DNA from: Candidatus Sulfopaludibacter sp. SbA3
Lineage (GTDB): Bacteria > Acidobacteriota > Terriglobia > Bryobacterales > Bryobacteraceae
Assembly: GCA_945890485.1 (NCBI GenBank)
Contig: CAMDCN010000002.1
Span: forward strand, 496,001-560,000
Direction of reading: 5' to 3'
DNA: 64,000 bases
How positions within the stretch are numbered: position 1 is the stretch's first letter; every line of letters starts with the position of its first letter. The notes beneath the pieces are model-generated. The model had not been told where the DNA came from and ran no database searches. It saw only the letters and a list, made by a program, of their open reading frames with translations. The position numbers and the translations under genes are program-made. Shown here piece after piece: positions 16,737 through 24,477 of the stretch.

Positions 16737-16786
16737 CCCAAGTTTACTAGGGGCTTACACTTACATGGCAATCGGGTTCCGAGCGT

Positions 16787-17050
16787 TCACGACTTCTTGA
16801 TCTTGCGGGCCCGCCAAAACGAAGCCAAGCCCAGCGCGAACATCGGCACGATGAACAGGATCTCCAGAATGATCCGCCCGAACTGGTCGGGTTCACCGGA
16901 GAAGCCCATCGCCTCCCGGTACAGACGAGGAGTTGCAATGACGGCAATGCAGATAAACAGAAAACCGATGATCTCATTCCAGAGAATGCGTAGAGGCCGC
17001 ATAATGCCCGGCAGGACGTGGGCCACGAATTTTCGACCGATAGCGATCAT
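16787..17050 (-). CDS. Small membrane protein, 87 aa
   Basis: The protein has two predicted membrane spans (about residues 25-43 and 58-77) joined by a short polar loop, with a basic start and a RARKIKKS tail. Positive ends and a short loop suggest both termini are cytoplasmic. I do not recognise a family. It stands alone, 137 bases upstream of the amidase gene and divergent from the acidic 107-aa gene. Codon use resembles the surrounding genes. Confidence 0.65.
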   Translation of the reverse strand: MIAIGRKFVAHVLPGIMRPLRILWNEIIGFLFICIAVIATPRLYREAMGFSGEPDQFGRIILEILFIVPMFALGLASFWRARKIKKS

Positions 17051-17156
17051 GGTGCATTTCCATTATAAGTCTGCAGAAATCCGGCCGGTGCGCCGATAGG
17101 TTGAGAGAGTGCTATTCTGGGGGTGCCCAGAAGTGTCATGTGAGAGGGCCATTCCT

Positions 17157-17480
17157 TTGGACGACCGACTGAAAGAGCTCATGCAGGATTTGGGAAACGC
17201 GATCAACGAATCCCTGTCCGACTCCGACCGAATCGCGGAAGCGATTGGCGAGATCAAGAAGTCCGGCTACGACGTCTTCCTCGTGCTGGAAGCGACCATC
17301 GGCTTCAACAAGCGGGACGAGTCTTCGCCGGATGTCGACGAGGACGAGTATGTTGATGCCGAGGAAGAGGAAGCGGCGCCGCGGAAGCGCCTTGGTCCGT
17401 TCGGCAAGGTGAAATGGACCTCGCAAGACCAGAAGTTCTTGAAAGCGCTGAAGATCTCCACCGACGAAAGCGGCGAATAG
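17157..17480 (+). CDS. Small acidic protein, 107 aa
   Basis: A TTG at 17157 is preferred as the start because AGAGGG lies seven bases upstream. The longer ATG reading (17109) has no ribosome site and an unlikely Cys-rich start. The first 50 residues form two helices (KELMQDLGNAINESLSDSDR, then AIGEIKKSGYDVFLVLEATI). A very acidic linker with EDEYVDAEEEEAAP follows, and the tail TSQDQKFLKALKIS is basic. There is no membrane span or signal. Function unknown; a regulatory or adaptor protein is conceivable. The gene converges on the glycosyltransferase. Confidence 0.65.
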   Translation: MDDRLKELMQDLGNAINESLSDSDRIAEAIGEIKKSGYDVFLVLEATIGFNKRDESSPDVDEDEYVDAEEEEAAPRKRLGPFGKVKWTSQDQKFLKALKISTDESGE

Positions 17481-18527
17481 CTAGCGGTCCATCACCTCGT
17501 GATAGGCGGTCCAAGTCTGGTCCACCGCCCGATCCCAAGTGAACTGAGCGGCATGGGAAAAGCCTCGCTGGGCCATCTTCTCGCGTAAGGCGGGTTGTTC
17601 GATGAGCGTCTGCAAGGTGTAGCGCAGCTCTTCCACGTTTTCCGGATCCACTTGGAACGCAGCGTCCTCGGTGACCTCCGGAAGCGCGGATCGATTGGAA
17701 GTCACGACTGGTACCCCCCAGGCCATCGCCTCAATTGCGGGGATGCCAAATCCTTCATCAAGCGACGGGAAGGCGAAGATCGACGCGCGGCTGTAGAGCG
17801 CCTCCAGCCGTTCCGCAGAGACATAGCCCAGCACTTGGATATCCGCTCGCCGCGGACTCGCCGCGATCTGCGCCAGAATCTCCTCTGCGCCGAAACCTGT
17901 CGCCGCGCCGGCGAGCACCAGGCGCCAACCTGCGGGCAGCCCTTCGAAAGCCTGAATCAACCGGCCTGTGTTCTTGCGCTTCTGAATCGCCCCCACTGAG
18001 AGGATAAAGGGCTGTCGCGTCGTCAGCTCTCGCAACCGCTTCTCTCCCGGATGGGAGACCCCATGATGTACAACGCGGATCCGTCCTCGCTCAACGCCGA
18101 GCAGGCTGGTGATCTGCGAGGCCGTGAACGAACTTACGGCCAAAATCAGGTCCGAGCGGTTGGCAGCGTCCTTGGCCTGCGCTGTGAAGCGGGAGCGGAA
18201 CTCCGGGGACGAGTAGTCGGAGGTCATCACGAACAGGTCGTGGAACGTGGTCACCAGCCGATGGCGGCTCTTCAGGTGGGGTAGACGCTGATTCAACCCG
18301 TGAAAGATCTGGGCGGAGGGAGCCCAGGTGTCGAGCAACGGCCGCCGGGCCGCGCCGCGGGGTAGAAAGGCCTCGAGCGACCGAAAGAGTCGATGTGGCC
18401 GGTAGCAGAAGTAGTAGCGGGCGTCGGGATGCCGCCGCGCCAACCCCCATAGGATCTCTCGGGAATACACCGCCACCCCGGTCGGCTGGGAACCAACGCT
18501 ATACGTGGCGTCGAGGGCGATTCGCAC
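17481..18527 (-). CDS. GT4-family glycosyltransferase
   Basis: This 348-residue GT-B enzyme transfers a sugar from a nucleotide donor with retention. The N-terminal domain has the acceptor-side pattern TGVAVYSREI. The C-terminal domain has FILSVGAIQKRKN, the donor-binding loop, and the EX7E motif in EGFGIPAIE, followed by GVPVVTSNRSALPEV. The start is GTG (giving MRIALDAT), with AGGA overlapping the stop region of the small upstream gene nine bases away. It is last in a four-gene operon with a sigma-54 activator and a receiver-GGDEF-like protein, so synthesis of a surface glycan under regulatory control is a fair inference. Donor and acceptor are unknown. Confidence 0.85.
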   Translation of the reverse strand: MRIALDATYSVGSQPTGVAVYSREILWGLARRHPDARYYFCYRPHRLFRSLEAFLPRGAARRPLLDTWAPSAQIFHGLNQRLPHLKSRHRLVTTFHDLFVMTSDYSSPEFRSRFTAQAKDAANRSDLILAVSSFTASQITSLLGVERGRIRVVHHGVSHPGEKRLRELTTRQPFILSVGAIQKRKNTGRLIQAFEGLPAGWRLVLAGAATGFGAEEILAQIAASPRRADIQVLGYVSAERLEALYSRASIFAFPSLDEGFGIPAIEAMAWGVPVVTSNRSALPEVTEDAAFQVDPENVEELRYTLQTLIEQPALREKMAQRGFSHAAQFTWDRAVDQTWTAYHEVMDR

Positions 18528-18536
18528 GAGCGAATC

Positions 18537-18812
18537 CTAGCGCACACCCGGTAGATTCAGCAGACCAGATAGGGCCAGCGCTACCCCGGCGGCGCGGAGG
18601 ACGCCCCGCACCAAGGGAGTATCCGGCACCGCGGCGGGTGCGGAGCCGCGCATCGGGATCGGCATGCCCCGGCTTTGGAACCGGTCGGCGAAGCTGGTGA
18701 ACTTCTCCGCGCAAACGGCCGGGCGCAACATTAACTGCACGCCCAGGAACAGAAAGGCGCCGGCGAGCGCAAGGCTCTGCACGGTTGAGACCAGTTCTGC
18801 GAAGGAGTCCAT
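18537..18812 (-). CDS. Small membrane protein, 91 aa
   Basis: The protein has an N-terminal hydrophobic span (about residues 10-29), a polar middle with a Pro/Ala stretch, and a weaker hydrophobic C-terminal span (about 70-87). I do not recognise it. The gene is squeezed between its neighbours with gaps of four and nine bases, so it is clearly part of the operon. It might anchor or regulate the glycosyltransferase, but nothing in the sequence proves this. Confidence 0.65.
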   Translation of the reverse strand: MDSFAELVSTVQSLALAGAFLFLGVQLMLRPAVCAEKFTSFADRFQSRGMPIPMRGSAPAAVPDTPLVRGVLRAAGVALALSGLLNLPGVR

Positions 18813-18816
18813 ACCT

Positions 18817-19749
18817 CTATCCTAGCGCGGGAGCTAGCTCCTGACCGCGGTTCACCGCCAGATCGGCCTCGGCGCGCTGTAACATTACGTCGAGATTGGT
18901 GGTGGCGGTCGGGATTAGCGTCGATTGCCCGGACCGATAGCTCAGCGCCGGACGGTTGCTGGGGAAGGGAGTCAGCGATCGCAGGTAGCGTTCGATGCGA
19001 TCGTCCATGCATTCGAGTTCAGCTGGATCGTCGAAACACAACGCGCCGAAGGTATCACCCTGCAGCCGCGCGACGACATCGGACTCCCGAAAGACAGTGC
19101 GCAGCAGGTCCCCCGTCTCAATGAGAGCCAAGTCATGCGCCTGATGTCCGTAGGCATCGGCAAGCAACGAGTAGCCGGTCAACTCAATCAGGAAAAGCGT
19201 GGCCGGACGCTGCCAGCGCGCCGCCAACTGTAGCGATTGCTCTCCCAACAAAACGAAGCCATCGCGGGAGATGAGGCTGGTGAGTTCGTCGAGCAGCGGC
19301 AGCTCCGCGCGGGCGACGATGGCCTGCTGGCGCTCCATGGCGGAACGCAGGGTGCGCGCCAGCGGCAGACAGTCGAGGTCTTCCTTCAGCAGATAGGAGA
19401 ATGCCCCTTCACGCACGGCGGCGAGAGCCGTGTATTCCTCGCGGGCATTGCACAGGATGACGATGGGCGCCGTGCGGCAAATCGGATGTACCCGCAGAAA
19501 GGTGTGCAGCGCGTGGCTATCCGACAGGTCGAGGTTCAGCAGAATGATGTCGAAGGCCTCTTGTTCCAGGGCCACCAGCGCCTCGGCCAGCGTCTCGGCG
19601 TGATACAACTCCATCTGCCAGGGAAGCAGTTTCCGGTACTGCTGTTCCTCGAGTTCATCGAGGGCTTCCTGGACCAGACCAGCGTCCCAGGGATCGGATT
19701 CGACGAGGAGAACCCGGCTGCGGATACGGGCGGGGGAAGGCGAATTCAT
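18817..19749 (-). CDS. Response regulator with degenerate GGDEF-like output domain
   Basis: The receiver domain (about residues 10-140) has acidic residues E17 and D19, the phospho-acceptor candidate D74 in LLNLDLSD, and the lysine of YLLKEDLD. It differs from the norm in having ESD in place of the usual DD pair. The second domain (about 150-300) follows the diguanylate cyclase outline, starting LLDELTSLISRDGF. The active-site loop, however, reads RLQGDTF where RxGGDEF is expected, and the I-site is not recognisable. Cyclic-di-GMP synthesis is therefore unlikely, and a binding or structural role is more plausible. It is transcribed with the sigma-54 activator upstream (33-base gap). Confidence 0.8.
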   Translation of the reverse strand: MNSPSPARIRSRVLLVESDPWDAGLVQEALDELEEQQYRKLLPWQMELYHAETLAEALVALEQEAFDIILLNLDLSDSHALHTFLRVHPICRTAPIVILCNAREEYTALAAVREGAFSYLLKEDLDCLPLARTLRSAMERQQAIVARAELPLLDELTSLISRDGFVLLGEQSLQLAARWQRPATLFLIELTGYSLLADAYGHQAHDLALIETGDLLRTVFRESDVVARLQGDTFGALCFDDPAELECMDDRIERYLRSLTPFPSNRPALSYRSGQSTLIPTATTNLDVMLQRAEADLAVNRGQELAPALG

Positions 19750-19782
19750 CGAAATGAAAGTGGCCCCGCCGGAGGGAAAGTC

Positions 19783-20811
19783 TCAGTCGCCCAGTTGGTA
19801 TTCCTTCAGCTTCCTGTAAAGAGTGGTGCGGCCGATGCCGAGCAGGTGGGCGGCCATCAGTCGATCGCCCTTCGTGTATTCGAGCGCACTCAAAATGGCG
19901 CGACGCTCCATCTCGACGAGCGGCAGGATGGGCGATGCGACGAAGGCGGGTTGTGCTCCGGCGCCGGGTTGCGTCGAAGGGGCGTAGCCCGCGGCGGCAG
20001 CCATGGCCATGCCGGGTTCGGGGGAGCGCCGGGAATAGTGGAAGTTCTGGATAGGCGAAGGCAGGTCTCGGGCCTGCAGCAGCGGGCCGGTATTGATGGC
20101 GACCATGTGCTGAATCGAGTTTTCGAGTTCGCGGACGTTGCCTGGCCAATCGTAGGCTAAAGCCGATTCGAGCGCCTCTTGCGTGAAACTGTGGTTGGAG
20201 CCGTATTTCCGCAGAAAATGCTGCAACAAGGCGGGAATGTCCTCGCGGCGATCCCGCAGCGGGGGCAGGCGCAGGGTGACCACATTGAGCCGATAGTAGA
20301 GATCCTGCCGGAAGGTTCCCTTCTCCACCTCTTTTGCCAGATCACGATTGGTGGCCGCTATGATCCGGAAGTCGGAGCGCTTAGTGACCGTCGAACCCAA
20401 AGGACGGAACTCTTTCTCCTGCAGAACCCGCAATAGCTTCGCCTGCAGATCGAGCGGCATCTCGCCGATTTCGTCAAAGAACGCGGTGCCGCCGTCGGCG
20501 GCTTCAATCAGACCCACCTTGTCCCGGTCCGCACCCGTAAACGCTCCCCGGCGGTGGCCGAACAGCTCGCTCTCCATCAACGTGCCAACAAAAGCCGAGC
20601 AGTCGATGGTGACAAAGTTGCCTGAAGGGTTGGCGGCATGAATGGAACGGGCCACCACTTCCTTACCCGTTCCGGTCTCTCCCAGGATCAGCGCGGGCCA
20701 GCGGCCACTGGCTAGTTTCTCCACCATCCGTTGCACGTGCCGAAGGCGCGGCGACTGTCCAACCAGCAGTGGCGGGGCGTGAAAAGACGGAGTTTGTGCA
20801 GTAGGGATCAT
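19783..20811 (-). CDS. Sigma-54-dependent activator lacking a sensor domain
   Basis: This 342-residue bacterial enhancer-binding protein begins almost directly with the AAA+ domain. Walker A is GETGTGKE (residues 44-51), the sigma-54 contact loop is GAFTGA (89-94), and Walker B is in GGTAFFDEIGEMPLDLQAKL. A Fis-type helix-turn-helix closes the protein (LMAAHLLGIGRTTLYRKLKE). There is no receiver, GAF or PAS domain; only about 20 residues precede the AAA+ core. Activity must therefore be controlled by expression or by a partner, as in PspF. The receiver protein encoded next in the operon is a candidate partner. A 143-base leader precedes the gene. Confidence 0.9.
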   Translation of the reverse strand: MIPTAQTPSFHAPPLLVGQSPRLRHVQRMVEKLASGRWPALILGETGTGKEVVARSIHAANPSGNFVTIDCSAFVGTLMESELFGHRRGAFTGADRDKVGLIEAADGGTAFFDEIGEMPLDLQAKLLRVLQEKEFRPLGSTVTKRSDFRIIAATNRDLAKEVEKGTFRQDLYYRLNVVTLRLPPLRDRREDIPALLQHFLRKYGSNHSFTQEALESALAYDWPGNVRELENSIQHMVAINTGPLLQARDLPSPIQNFHYSRRSPEPGMAMAAAAGYAPSTQPGAGAQPAFVASPILPLVEMERRAILSALEYTKGDRLMAAHLLGIGRTTLYRKLKEYQLGD

Positions 20812-20954
20812 GGACGTACCTCAACCGAACGGAAAAACCCGCTCAGATGATTGAGTGGTGATGGTGAATCATTACTCTAACTTTTCTTTGCCGGGCCCAC
20901 AATACTTTTCTAAGGGTTTGATGGGGTGACCTTTCCCCCCAAAGAGGGGTGGCC

Positions 20955-21659
20955 CTACTCCACGTCCCAACCGACAACGAACGAGTTCGGGTAGTCCGGG
21001 CGCACCTCAAGCAGCGTCTTCTGCGCCTGCTTCACGTCGTCCACTTTGCCTATCAGGATGCGCCAGGACTCCGGCGTGTTCCCCTTCGCCACGGCCGGCC
21101 GGTAACGGATGAATACGTCCTTGTACTTCCCTTTGAGCTTCCGTTCGAGGAACTGCGCGTTCTGCTGATTGCGGGCCGTGGTCACCTGCACGGTGAACTG
21201 GCGGCCTCGGACGTAGCTGCGGGGAGGATCGATCACCGTGAGCTTCACCTTCGCAATGCCAAGCCTGACGAGATCAATCTCTTCGGCCGCTGCGCGCGAT
21301 AGATCGACGATGCGTCCCTTCACGAATGGCCCCCGATCCGTGATGCGCACCTGGGTCGATCTCCGGTTATCCAGGTTACGCACGGAGACCCATGTTTCAA
21401 AGGGTAATGAGGGATGCGCGGCCGTCATCGCGCGCATATCGTAGACCTCTCCGTTCGCTGCGCGGCGGCCATGATAAGGCTCGCCATACCAACTCGCCAC
21501 GCCCTCTTCCGAGGCTCCAATGCGAGCCACGGGGTTGCTAATTTTGATTTGCCTGCCGCCGCCGCAGCCCATCGCCAAAGCGCCACCCGCCAGCAGCACA
21601 AGATACGCGAAACCCCTATGTTTATTGGCTCGAAACGACATTGATCGCGGCATCGGCAT
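20955..21659 (-). CDS. rlpA: RlpA-like lipoprotein with SPOR domain
   Basis: This protein of about 234 residues has a lipobox-like leader (VLLAGGALAMGC). A double-psi beta-barrel RlpA domain follows, with GVASWYGEPYHGRRAANGE, the MTAAHPSLPFETWV stretch and VRITDRGPFVKGRIVDLS. The C-terminal SPOR region (about 155-234, with FTVQVTTARNQQNAQ) binds denuded glycan strands. In some bacteria RlpA is a lytic transglycosylase acting on such strands at the septum. The catalytic aspartate is expected in ITDRGPF and is present. The start is uncertain: an in-frame GTG at 21674 and ATGs at 21659, 21653 and 21641 are all possible, with no clear ribosome site. Confidence 0.85.
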   Translation of the reverse strand: MPMPRSMSFRANKHRGFAYLVLLAGGALAMGCGGGRQIKISNPVARIGASEEGVASWYGEPYHGRRAANGEVYDMRAMTAAHPSLPFETWVSVRNLDNRRSTQVRITDRGPFVKGRIVDLSRAAAEEIDLVRLGIAKVKLTVIDPPRSYVRGRQFTVQVTTARNQQNAQFLERKLKGKYKDVFIRYRPAVAKGNTPESWRILIGKVDDVKQAQKTLLEVRPDYPNSFVVGWDVE

Positions 21660-21744
21660 AACAACATTCTGCACTACTTTCGTTTTTTATGCGAAAACAC
21701 TCGACTTTTTGGCACTCTTTGCGTACGGCGGCTCACTTTTTCTC

Positions 21745-21773
21745 TTGACATTGTTCTGGAACAACCTTATATA
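21745..21773 (+). promoter_or_regulatory. Strong sigma-70 promoter of the histone-H1-like gene
   Basis: A perfect TTGACA and TATATA are separated by 17 bases, with transcription expected near 21780. It is the closest match to the sigma-70 consensus I find in the window, and the region around it is AT-rich. Confidence 0.8.
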
Positions 21774-21831
21774 TGGTCACAACTGCGTTCTCTCTAGAGA
21801 GCGCCAGAAAGATGTTAGGGAGAATCACTCA

Positions 21832-22095
21832 ATGAAGAACGCAACCGCAAAGAAGGCAGCCCCGGCGAAGAAAGCCGCCGCCCCTGCCAAGAAGGCTGCA
21901 GCGCCCGCTAAGAAGGCTGCTGCTCCGGCCCCGGCGAAGAAAGCTGCTGCTCCTGCGAAGAAGGCTGCTGCGCCTGCCAAGAAGGCTGCTGCTCCGGCCC
22001 CGGCGAAGAAAGCTGCTGCTCCTGCGAAGAAGGCTGCCGCGCCCGCTAAGAAGGCTGCTGCTCCGGCGAAGAAAGCCGCTGCGAAGAAGTCGTAG
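21832..22095 (+). CDS. Lysine/alanine-rich histone-H1-like protein
   Basis: This 87-residue protein consists almost only of K, A and P in repeats of the form KKAAAPA. It resembles the C-terminal tail of eukaryotic histone H1 and bacterial Hc1/AlgP-type proteins. Such tails bind and compact DNA with little sequence preference. There is no folded domain besides the repeat. The ATG is set by AGGGAGA nine bases upstream; a longer reading upstream lies inside the promoter. The near-consensus promoter and the following hairpin terminator indicate a single, well-expressed gene. Lysine acetylation or similar modification is conceivable but not visible. Confidence 0.85.
   Translation: MKNATAKKAAPAKKAAAPAKKAAAPAKKAAAPAPAKKAAAPAKKAAAPAKKAAAPAPAKKAAAPAKKAAAPAKKAAAPAKKAAAKKS
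21850..22085 (+). repeat. Internal repeats in the histone-H1-like gene
   Basis: A block of about 59 bases starting near 21910 recurs identically at an offset of 69 bases (near 21979), and shorter pieces recur again near 22045. Such long identical DNA repeats indicate recent duplication and likely length variation between strains. Confidence 0.8.
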
Positions 22096-22130
22096 TCTTT
22101 CGATTTATCATCAACCGCGAATAGCCCAAA

Positions 22131-22154
22131 CGGCCCCGGCTTCAACCGGGGCCG
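22131..22154 (+). terminator. Hairpin terminator after the histone-H1-like gene
   Basis: CGGCCCCGG and CCGGGGCCG form a 9-bp stem around CTTCAA, followed by AAATCATTTT. The stem is symmetric and may also serve the convergent methyltransferase gene. Confidence 0.7.
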
Positions 22155-22157
22155 AAA

Positions 22158-23081
22158 TCATTTTGGAGCCCTGTTTACGGGCCTTTCCCGCTTCTCGAAC
22201 CATAGCGCGCGGAACGACTCACCCAGATCGAACAGCAGTGATTTCAACTGCAGCCGCCGGTTCGCATCGGCCTCCAAATTGAGGAACGCGAAGTGGTCTG
22301 CTTCGCCGATGCGCAGCAGGAACGAACCCATCGATTCGCTGCGAACGAGTTCGAAGCCACACTCGCCGGCAACAGCTTCGAGCGTGGAGAAAGGCACATG
22401 CGCCGTGATGTCCTGCTGGCCCGGATCCGCCAACACATCATCAATCGCACGGTGCTTTCGATAGCTCATCAGAGAGCCTTGCGGAAAGCGAATCTGCTCT
22501 CGCCGCGAGTAGCCATAGTCGAGCACCAACAGGTGGCCGGACTCGATGCGCGCGGCCATGCGACGCAGCTCGCGCTGCATGCCCACGGGCACTTCGACGA
22601 CCTCGATGCCTTCATCAATCGCGTCCATTGTTACGGCCGCGCCTGGTGTCCAAACGAAGCGCCCATCGCTTTCTCCCACCCTTCGCTCGCGCCATCCGTC
22701 CTCGCTGCGTTCGGCCAGATCCACCGGCAACGCATCGAAGAACTCGTGCGCCAGCACGAGGCCCGCAAACGCCTCCGGCCATGCGCCATAGCCAATGTCG
22801 AGTGGCGTGTAGTCCAGGCCCGCGAACGTCTCCGCTAACGCTGCCCGCCCCGCGCCCGGCTGCACCACGCGGCCAATTCCCTGCTGTTCGCAGAAGCGCC
22901 GCAGCAACAGGCCAAACACAGGCTGCAACTGCTCGGCCGTATAGAAGTCGCCCCCGCGGCCGAAGCGGTCCTGCCGATAGTAGCCGCCCGCTGGATCGTA
23001 GAGGGCCACCTCCATGAAGCGGGAGAACGGGATGGGTCCATGTAGGGCAATCTCCGCCCTCAACAACTCGGCAACTGACAT
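22158..23081 (-). CDS. MidA/NDUFAF7-family SAM-dependent methyltransferase
   Basis: This 307-residue protein is related to the mitochondrial complex I assembly factor that methylates an arginine of a complex I subunit. Family markers are GPIPFSRFMEVALYDPAGGYY (residues 18-37), GGDFYTAEQLQPVFG and LVLAHEFFDALPVD. The usual SAM-binding glycine-rich stretch reads VVQPGAGRAALAETF, with PGAGR in place of the common GPGxG form, so SAM binding may be altered. The start at 23081 is chosen because a GGAGG lies just upstream and the family N-terminus begins here; a 45-residue longer reading is unlikely. The bacterial substrate is unknown. It is divergent from the NCS1 permease. Confidence 0.83.
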   Translation of the reverse strand: MSVAELLRAEIALHGPIPFSRFMEVALYDPAGGYYRQDRFGRGGDFYTAEQLQPVFGLLLRRFCEQQGIGRVVQPGAGRAALAETFAGLDYTPLDIGYGAWPEAFAGLVLAHEFFDALPVDLAERSEDGWRERRVGESDGRFVWTPGAAVTMDAIDEGIEVVEVPVGMQRELRRMAARIESGHLLVLDYGYSRREQIRFPQGSLMSYRKHRAIDDVLADPGQQDITAHVPFSTLEAVAGECGFELVRSESMGSFLLRIGEADHFAFLNLEADANRRLQLKSLLFDLGESFRALWFEKRERPVNRAPK

Positions 23082-23145
23082 GTGCCTCCTCAGCTTCGCA
23101 TGGGTCACTCGCTCTTTGGCTCCGGACAGCATAGAATAACGGGCC

Positions 23146-24471
23146 ATGCTCCCTGCATACATCAGCCAAACCAAACCGAACCCGTCGACGAACCGGGCGC
23201 CCTGGTATACCAACACCGCACCGACCTACGCGGGCGTGTTTCTCTGGATCGTCTTCTATCAGACGATGGCGCAGGGCACCATCGACCGGGCCAGCCTGGG
23301 CGTCTGCATCGCGGCGCTGGCTGCGGCCGGACTGATCTGTTACGCCCTTTTCTATTACGTCCCCGGCATGCTCGGCATGAAGACCGGCTTTCCGCTGTAC
23401 GTCATCGGCAGCTCGACGTTTGGCACGCTCGGCGGCTATCCCATGCCCGGCCTGTTCATGGGCCTGCTGCAAGTCGGCTGGTTCGCGGTGGGCACGTTCA
23501 CGTCAACGCGATTCATCCTGATGGGCCTCGGTATGGACGCTACAGCCGGCACGCCGACGTTCTGGATCGTCGCCGCGTTGTGGGCTTACATCATGGCCAC
23601 CATCGGCATCCTGGGCATCCAATACGTGGCCCGCGCGTCGCTGTTCCTGAATGCCATTCCGCTGCTGATGATCCTGGTCGTCTTCTTCCGCGTGCAGGGC
23701 GGCATCAGCCAGCATCAGCCCACCATGTCCGATAACTGGGGCGCCATTGCAACCATCCTGCAAACCGTGATCGGCTTTTTCGCTACGGCCGGCGCCGCGG
23801 GCGTCGACTTCGGCATGAACTCGCGCAACGGGAAGGACGTCCGCATGGGCGGCCTGGTTGGCATCGCCGGAGCCATCCTGATCGCGGGCGGCTTGCCGCT
23901 GCTCTCCGTGGCCGGGGCGCGCGTCTTGAACCCCAGCATCAACAGCTACAGCTACGACGCTGTCATCGGCTCGATGGGCGGCACGATGGCCACCTCCATG
24001 TTCTTCCTCTTCGCCCTGGCCTCCATTGTGCCGGCCTGCTTCTGCGCCTTCATCGCGGGCAACAGCTTTGCGACGATGCTGCCGGGTGTCTCCCGCTCGT
24101 TGTCAACTCTGGTGGGCGTCACGATTGCGCTGCTGCTGGCTGGCACCGGCGTTGCGGCCGACCTGCCAGGCGTCTTCGGCCTGGTGGGCGCGTCCTTCGG
24201 CCCCATCTGCGGCGCGATGGTCGCCGACTATTGGTTGAGCGGCGGCAAGTGGTCCGGCCCCCGCGAGGGGATCAACTGGGCAGGCTATGGCGCGTGGGCG
24301 CTGGGCTTCGTCGTTGGCATCTCTCCGGCGCTGGGCTTGAACCTGGGCGTAGAGCCGCTGGCGCTGGCGAGCTTCGTGGTCGGCTTCGTGGTGTATGCCG
24401 TGCTGGCCAAGGCCGGCCTGCAACCGAAGGTGGTCAGTGAGCCCGTCGCCATCGCGGCGGGCCAGAGCTAA
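23146..24471 (+). CDS. NCS1-family purine/pyrimidine permease
   Basis: This 441-residue integral membrane protein has about 12 predicted spans. It imports nucleobases or related compounds with sodium or protons. The N-terminus has APWYTNTAPTYAGVFLWIVF, and the middle has the PMPGLFMGLLQVGWFAVG and GVDFGMNSRNGKDVRMGG blocks typical of the CodB-like branch. No catabolic genes for nucleobases are nearby, so the substrate (cytosine, hydantoin, allantoin or thiamine precursor) is open. The gene stands alone between divergent midA and convergent der, six bases from the der stop. Confidence 0.85.
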   Translation: MLPAYISQTKPNPSTNRAPWYTNTAPTYAGVFLWIVFYQTMAQGTIDRASLGVCIAALAAAGLICYALFYYVPGMLGMKTGFPLYVIGSSTFGTLGGYPMPGLFMGLLQVGWFAVGTFTSTRFILMGLGMDATAGTPTFWIVAALWAYIMATIGILGIQYVARASLFLNAIPLLMILVVFFRVQGGISQHQPTMSDNWGAIATILQTVIGFFATAGAAGVDFGMNSRNGKDVRMGGLVGIAGAILIAGGLPLLSVAGARVLNPSINSYSYDAVIGSMGGTMATSMFFLFALASIVPACFCAFIAGNSFATMLPGVSRSLSTLVGVTIALLLAGTGVAADLPGVFGLVGASFGPICGAMVADYWLSGGKWSGPREGINWAGYGAWALGFVVGISPALGLNLGVEPLALASFVVGFVVYAVLAKAGLQPKVVSEPVAIAAGQS

Positions 24472-24477
24472 GCAAGC

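Noticed and set aside
16730-16760. Plus-strand TTGACA upstream of 16760 as a promoter
   Set aside because: No -10-like box at 16-18 bases and no plus-strand gene follows; the same bases form the better minus-strand promoter.
20930-20954. Hairpin CCCC-TCTTT-GGGG after the RlpA-like gene on the minus strand
   Set aside because: The stem is four base pairs and no T tract follows, so a terminator call is not supported.
21850-22085. Regularly spaced repeats that might suggest a CRISPR-like array
   Set aside because: They are in-frame KKAAAPA codons inside a protein gene, with no unique spacers and no cas genes.
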